Source: Clostridiaceae bacterium (GTDB lineage: Bacteria > Bacillota > Clostridia > Oscillospirales > Acutalibacteraceae). From it: a stretch of 64,000 nt of DNA. A program made the translations under genes and the position numbers. Shown piece by piece: positions 60,273 to 64,000 of the stretch (position 1 is its first letter; each line of letters starts with the position of its first letter). The notes below the pieces were generated by a model. It ran no database searches. It saw nothing but the letters and a program-made list of their open reading frames with translations, and was not told where the DNA came from. Where the stretch lies: positions 1 to 64,000 of the forward strand of contig JAEDLK010000003.1 of the NCBI GenBank assembly GCA_016295355.1, read 5' to 3'.

Positions 60273-61112
60273 TCAATTCAATTCCTGCCAAGCGGCGCGA
60301 AGCTCGGTCATAGCCACTTCGTAATCGGCGTCACCCGGCGCCTTACCGTGCCAACCGCAGGCATTCTCCATGTAGGAAACGCCCTTACCCTTAACGGTTT
60401 CGGCAATGATGCAAACCGGCTTATTGTTGACAGCCACCGCCTTGTTCAGCGCCTGTTCGATTTGATCGAAATCATGTCCGTCAATGGTCAGCACTTCCCA
60501 GCCGAAGGCACGGAACTTTTCATCCAACGGGGCGGGAGAATTAACCTCATCACAGGTACCGTCAATCTGCAGATTGTTGAAATCCACAAAAGCCACCAAA
60601 TTGTCGAGCTTCTTATTTCCGGCAAACATAGCGGCTTCCCAAACCTGGCCTTCTTCACATTCGCCGTCGCCGAGCATGGTGAAAACACGGTAGTCGCTGC
60701 CGAAATGCTTGGCAGACAAAGCCATACCGACAGCGGCGGAAATCCCCTGGCCCAAAGAACCGGCCGACATATCCACGCCCGGAATATGACGCATTTCCGG
60801 ATGTCCCTGTAGCATAGCGCCGGTATGACGCAAGGTAAGCAATTCAGACGGATCAAAATAGCCACGCTCAGCCAACACGGCATATAGTGCCGGAGCGGCA
60901 TGACCCTTGGAAAGAACAAAACGATCTCTGTCGGCCTTATCCGGGTATGACGGATCGACCTTCATTTCCTTAAAATACAGGTAGGTAAGAATATCAGCGG
61001 CAGAAAGAGAACCGCCCGGATGACCGGCTTTTGCACTATGTACCCCCTCTATGATGCCCATTCTGACCTTGACGGCAATCCGTTCAAGTTCTTTTTTTGT
61101 TGTACTGTCCAT
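60273..61112 (-). CDS. Transketolase, N-terminal subunit
   Basis: The 279-residue polypeptide holds the thiamine diphosphate-binding domain: SAKAGHPGGSLSAADIL, SKGHAAPALY, GSLGQGISAAVGMAL and the GDGECEEGQVWEAAMFAGNKKLDNLVAFVDFNN cofactor motif. With its partner it moves two-carbon units in the non-oxidative pentose phosphate pathway. AAAGGA lies 8 bases before the ATG at 61112; an extended upstream frame is rejected. Confidence 0.95.
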   Translation of the reverse strand: MDSTTKKELERIAVKVRMGIIEGVHSAKAGHPGGSLSAADILTYLYFKEMKVDPSYPDKADRDRFVLSKGHAAPALYAVLAERGYFDPSELLTLRHTGAMLQGHPEMRHIPGVDMSAGSLGQGISAAVGMALSAKHFGSDYRVFTMLGDGECEEGQVWEAAMFAGNKKLDNLVAFVDFNNLQIDGTCDEVNSPAPLDEKFRAFGWEVLTIDGHDFDQIEQALNKAVAVNNKPVCIIAETVKGKGVSYMENACGWHGKAPGDADYEVAMTELRAAWQELN

Positions 61113-61137
61113 TCTTTGCATCCTTTCGTTGTTAGAT

Positions 61138-61174
61138 TTCTTTTGTTTTCCGCTCGCAGCACAAAGCAAAAGAA
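61138..61174 (-). other. Hairpin in the transketolase 5' leader
   Basis: TTCTTTTG and CAAAAGAA (8-bp perfect arms, 21-base loop) lie about 25-60 bases before the start codon on the minus strand. A second stem, CTTCG/CGAAG, lies upstream near 61185-61205. The role is unknown. Confidence 0.35.
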
Positions 61175-61263
61175 CCTTATTCACTTCGTCCGACCTGGGC
61201 GAAGACAGTAGGTGATTGATTTAATGTGTTATGATTGACACAAGAACCCACAAAAACGGTAAA

Positions 61264-62190
61264 TTATGCCTTACCATCGGCATCCAACCCGTTTTTTTTC
61301 ATAAAATCAGTGAAATAGTCCGGGAGCGGACTGTCAAACTCCAAATACTGCCCGGTAATGGGATGAGCAAAACCGATTTTAGCGGCGTGCAAGCATTGAC
61401 CGTGCAACTGCGTTATCACCTTTCTCGGTCCGTAAATCGGATCGCCGGCCACGGGATGACCGATATAGGCCATATGAACACGAATTTGATGGGTACGGCC
61501 GGTTTCCAGTCGCAATCTTAAATAGGAAAACGAATGGTTTGATGACAGCACCGTGTAGTGTGTCACGGCAAAACGGGCATGGTAATCGGTCACGGCCATT
61601 TGCTTGCGTTTAACAGGATGACGACCGATTGGGGCGTTGACGGTCCCCTGCGGTTCCTTGAGCGTACCGTAGACCACCGCCCGATATTCTCGTGTAAAGG
61701 AATGCTCCTTAATTTGAGAAGCCAAACCCAAATGTGCCTTATCATGTTTGGCCACAATCAATAGGCCACTGGTGTCCTTATCAATTCGATGAACAATACC
61801 GGGGCGCAACACGCCCCCGATGCCCGATAAAGAACCTTGGCAATGATATAAAAGAGCGTTTACCAGCGTACCGGTTTCATTACCGGGTGCCGGGTGCACC
61901 ACCATTCCTTTAGGCTTATCTACCACCAGCAAATCGTTATCCTCATACACAATCGACAGTGGAATGTTTTCCGCCTCGACTTCCAAGGCCACCGGATCGG
62001 GAATCATGACCGTCAGGATATCGCCGGTCTTAATTCGGGCATTTTTGGCTACCAAACAACCGTTTTTGCAAACCTGTCCGTCCTCCAAAAGCCCTGCGGC
62101 AAAGGTGCGGGTAACATCTAATTCCCCGGCCAAAAACACATCGGCCCGAATCGGTTCTTCCCCGTTATAGCAAAGTTCTGTTCGTTCCAT
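61264..62190 (-). CDS. rluD: RluD-type ribosomal large subunit pseudouridine synthase
   Basis: The 308-residue protein has an N-terminal S4 domain and a PseudoU_synth_2 catalytic domain with the Asp motif HRIDKDTSGLL, VVDKPKGMVVHPAPGN and ETGRTHQIRVHMAYIGHPVAGDP. RluD/YlyB-type enzymes modify 23S rRNA. It starts one base after the lspA stop without its own ribosome site, indicating coupled translation. Which paralog (RluD, RluC, YlyB) it represents is not certain. Confidence 0.93.
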   Translation of the reverse strand: MERTELCYNGEEPIRADVFLAGELDVTRTFAAGLLEDGQVCKNGCLVAKNARIKTGDILTVMIPDPVALEVEAENIPLSIVYEDNDLLVVDKPKGMVVHPAPGNETGTLVNALLYHCQGSLSGIGGVLRPGIVHRIDKDTSGLLIVAKHDKAHLGLASQIKEHSFTREYRAVVYGTLKEPQGTVNAPIGRHPVKRKQMAVTDYHARFAVTHYTVLSSNHSFSYLRLRLETGRTHQIRVHMAYIGHPVAGDPIYGPRKVITQLHGQCLHAAKIGFAHPITGQYLEFDSPLPDYFTDFMKKNGLDADGKA

Positions 62191-62191
62191 C

Positions 62192-62671
62192 TTATTGGGT
62201 CTTTTGACGATACTCGTTGATCATATCTCGCACAAAATAGAAAATCATGAGAGCCGCTCCCAGCACAACGGCACAATCCGCTACATTGAAAACCGGGAAA
62301 TCAATAAACTGAAAATGCAGAAAGTCAACTACCTTTCCGCCGCGGAAGATACGGTCAATCATATTGCCGAGTCCGCCCGAAAGAACCAGCGTAACCGCCC
62401 AAAACAGCGTTTTATTTCGCACACCGAATTTAAGAAGCATGGCCACACAGACCAGCATAATCATGATGGTGATGCTGAGAAGAATCCAAGTATACCCCTC
62501 TAAAAAGCCCCAGGCGCCGCCCTCATTATGGATGTACCAAAACTCCAAAAAACCGGGCAAAAACTCTGCAGAGCCATTCAGGGGCAACTGATGTACCACC
62601 AACCATTTGGTCAACTGATCGCCTGCCAAAAACAGGACACCGCTCACCACGGCCAAAATATACGAAATCAA
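62192..62671 (-). CDS. lspA: Lipoprotein signal peptidase II
   Basis: LspA cleaves signal peptides of diacylglyceryl-lipoproteins in the membrane. Four membrane segments are visible, with GDQLTKWLV, the NEGGAWG motif, and catalytic Asp residues in GGLGNMIDRI and VFNVADCAVVLG. An ATG 14 codons upstream has no ribosome site; AAGGAGG lies 7 bases before a TTG at 62671, which gives the normal N-terminus (ISYILAVVSGV) and length (159 residues), so the TTG start is chosen. Confidence 0.95.
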   Translation of the reverse strand: MISYILAVVSGVLFLAGDQLTKWLVVHQLPLNGSAEFLPGFLEFWYIHNEGGAWGFLEGYTWILLSITIMIMLVCVAMLLKFGVRNKTLFWAVTLVLSGGLGNMIDRIFRGGKVVDFLHFQFIDFPVFNVADCAVVLGAALMIFYFVRDMINEYRQKTQ

Positions 62672-62728
62672 ACGCTTATCCTCCTTACGATAACTCCCGA
62701 CCGCATAAGACATTCACCGGCTGTTCTC

Positions 62729-63571
62729 TTACTTATCTTTCTTTCCGAAAAAGCTCTTGCGCTGTATCTTTGGAGTAGGCTCGTTTTCCGGCTTTTCCGC
62801 TTGCCCTTTCGGCTGTTCCTCGTTTTTCTCCGAAACAGCCTCCCCGTCCGGCTCTTCCTTGACCGATTCGGCCGGTTCTTCTTTTGCTTCTTTTTCCTCT
62901 ACTGCCTTGCTGATACCGGTGGCCTTGGCAGCCAACTGACCGGCATCAATCAACTCGTCTACCTTCAAAGCGGCGGCACGGGCGATTTGCTCGGCATCCT
63001 GCGGCATACGATCGGGTAATGCCTTAATCACCGACAGGCTGTCCTCATACAAGGGCAAAACCTTTGCCTTGAACTCGGCGACCTGTACACACAGGCTGTC
63101 AAACAGTGCCTGCTGACGATCAACAGCCTCTCGTGCGGCTGCCAGCATAGCTTCCTTGCGGACTTCCTGCTCTTGTTCAAAGCAAGCCATTTCCTCAGTC
63201 AGCCGAGTGCGCTCCGCCTCGTTTTTAGCGTGCAGCTCCTCATACAGCTTATCGGCATCAGATTGAATCTTCTCAGCCTTTTGCGTAGCCTCGGCCACAA
63301 TCTGCTCGGCCCTTTCTTTAGCCTCTTCCACGGTCTTATCGGCCAATTTTTGAGCTGATACCAACACATTGTTGATGCTCTCTTTTTCTTTTCTTAGTTC
63401 GCCCAACTCTTTTTTCAGTTCCTCAACCTTGCTTTGGAACTTCTTCTGGCGGCTCTCATATTCATCGTAATCTTCGCAGATTTTTTTAAGCAGTAAGTCC
63501 ACATCCTCCTGCTTATAACCACCCACCTGCTTGGAAAATTTAACATTCTTAATTTCGTTACTGTTCAGCAT
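62729..63571 (-). CDS. divIVA: DivIVA-domain protein
   Basis: The 280-residue protein starts with the DivIVA domain (EIKNVKFSKQVGGYKQEDVDLLLKKICEDYDEYE), followed by a long coiled coil (about 40-150) and a charged Glu/Lys/Pro-rich tail ending KSFFGKKDK. DivIVA senses curved membrane at poles and septa and recruits division or wall enzymes. GGGGAG precedes the ATG. The order ylmH-divIVA-lspA is typical of the division-gene neighbourhood in Firmicutes (ileS, often between, is absent). Confidence 0.94.
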   Translation of the reverse strand: MLNSNEIKNVKFSKQVGGYKQEDVDLLLKKICEDYDEYESRQKKFQSKVEELKKELGELRKEKESINNVLVSAQKLADKTVEEAKERAEQIVAEATQKAEKIQSDADKLYEELHAKNEAERTRLTEEMACFEQEQEVRKEAMLAAAREAVDRQQALFDSLCVQVAEFKAKVLPLYEDSLSVIKALPDRMPQDAEQIARAAALKVDELIDAGQLAAKATGISKAVEEKEAKEEPAESVKEEPDGEAVSEKNEEQPKGQAEKPENEPTPKIQRKSFFGKKDK

Positions 63572-63601
63572 GGCACTTCTCCCCTCGGCTTCTTCGCCGA
63601 T

Positions 63602-64000
63602 TCACATATAAAATCCGTACTGTAAAATAATACGCCCTTTTTTGGAAACACCGGCGCAATCCGTCACGGTAAAGCGACCGCATCCCCGTATGCTGATTTT
63701 CTGTCCGTTTCTAACTTCGGCCGTCACCTTTTCGCAACAAAGCCCGTCAAGGCAGACAAGCCCCTGCGCGATGGTTTGTTGTGCCTTTTGACGGGAGGTT
63801 CCCATCAAGGCCGACACCACACAGTCCAACCGCATAGAAGCCACCGTAGCGGTCTTTTCGCATAAACAGGAGAATCCCGGCAACGGCTCCAAAACGCCGA
63901 CAGACACTTGAACGCCGACACCGCCGACCTTGGTCATCTGCTGCGTAATATAGGAAGCGTTTTCGCTTAAAACGAACACCACCGCCCGTCCCGGTTCTAC
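63602..64000 (-). CDS. ylmH: YlmH-like S4-domain RNA-binding protein, 3' part
   Basis: The reading frame is open to the window edge, so the N-terminus is missing; 132 residues are visible. They contain GRAVVFVLSENASYITQQMTKVGGVGVQVS, VASMRLDCVVSALMGTSRQKA at the start of the S4 domain, and ISIRGCGRFTVTD. This matches the C-terminal half of YlmH, which rescues stalled ribosomes and sits beside divIVA in many Firmicutes. Confidence 0.92.
   Translation of the reverse strand, partial: VEPGRAVVFVLSENASYITQQMTKVGGVGVQVSVGVLEPLPGFSCLCEKTATVASMRLDCVVSALMGTSRQKAQQTIAQGLVCLDGLCCEKVTAEVRNGQKISIRGCGRFTVTDCAGVSKKGRIILQYGFYM

Noticed and set aside
1..64000. CRISPR array, tRNA or rRNA genes, insertion sequences
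   Set aside because: No regularly spaced repeats, cloverleaf-like sequences, rRNA segments or transposase motifs were found on reading both strands.

Overview
The window looks like a chromosomal stretch from a Gram-positive anaerobe of the class Clostridia, most likely the Oscillospiraceae/Ruminococcaceae side. Supporting this are an RNase J instead of RNase E, YlmH-DivIVA-LspA-RluD gene order, HemZ, a DnaD-like plus DnaI/DnaC-like helicase-loading pair, a T-box leader, a bifunctional RelA, and strong AGGAGG ribosome sites with TTG-N17-TATAAT promoters. No rRNA, tRNA, IS element, prophage or CRISPR array was seen. The exact species is not claimed.

Layout. 1-3333 (minus): rnj, rplI, the first codons of a probable dnaB, and a small lipoprotein. 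3483-9650 (minus): secD-secF, a PF12897-type aminotransferase, a serine hydrolase coupled to a GH13 enzyme. 10096-15470 (plus): rpsO, pnp, prfC and a membrane protein, each closed by a clear terminator. 15905-18991 (minus): a TPM-domain protein with LemA, and a DEAD-box helicase. 19645-26819 (plus): purB-glyA, then an AAC(3)-like acetyltransferase joined to a large glycosidase-like gene behind a structured leader. 26885-33595 (minus): a complete F-type ATP synthase operon atpI-B-E-F-H-A-G-D-C. 33795-37172: galE (minus) facing a DnaD/DnaC-like pair and a small membrane protein (plus). 37268-39305 (minus): T-box leader, Lrp/AsnC regulator and aminotransferase. 39331-45479 (minus): a tightly overlapping six-gene operon murD, two M42 peptidases, GNAT, PLP enzyme, unknown protein. 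45560-49184 (minus): MFS, GDPD, MATE. 49372-52359 (minus): CDP-alcohol phosphatidyltransferase, ABC ATPase, ABC permease. 52339-59230 (minus): recJ-relA-dtd-MBL-hemZ. 59316-61112 (minus): split transketolase. 61264-64000 (minus): ylmH-divIVA-lspA-rluD.

Most of the window is housekeeping. The points most worth a second look are: a T-box whose specifier reads as GCA (alanine) in front of an Lrp regulator and aminotransferase; an ATP synthase c subunit with the two-carboxylate pattern known from Na+-driven rotors, paired with an epsilon subunit lacking its C-terminal helical domain; a three-way-junction-like leader of no class I recognise before the AAC(3)/glycosidase pair; an 81-nt symmetric hairpin element upstream of rnj; and the murD-M42-M42-GNAT-PLP operon with a 14-bp palindrome touching its promoter.
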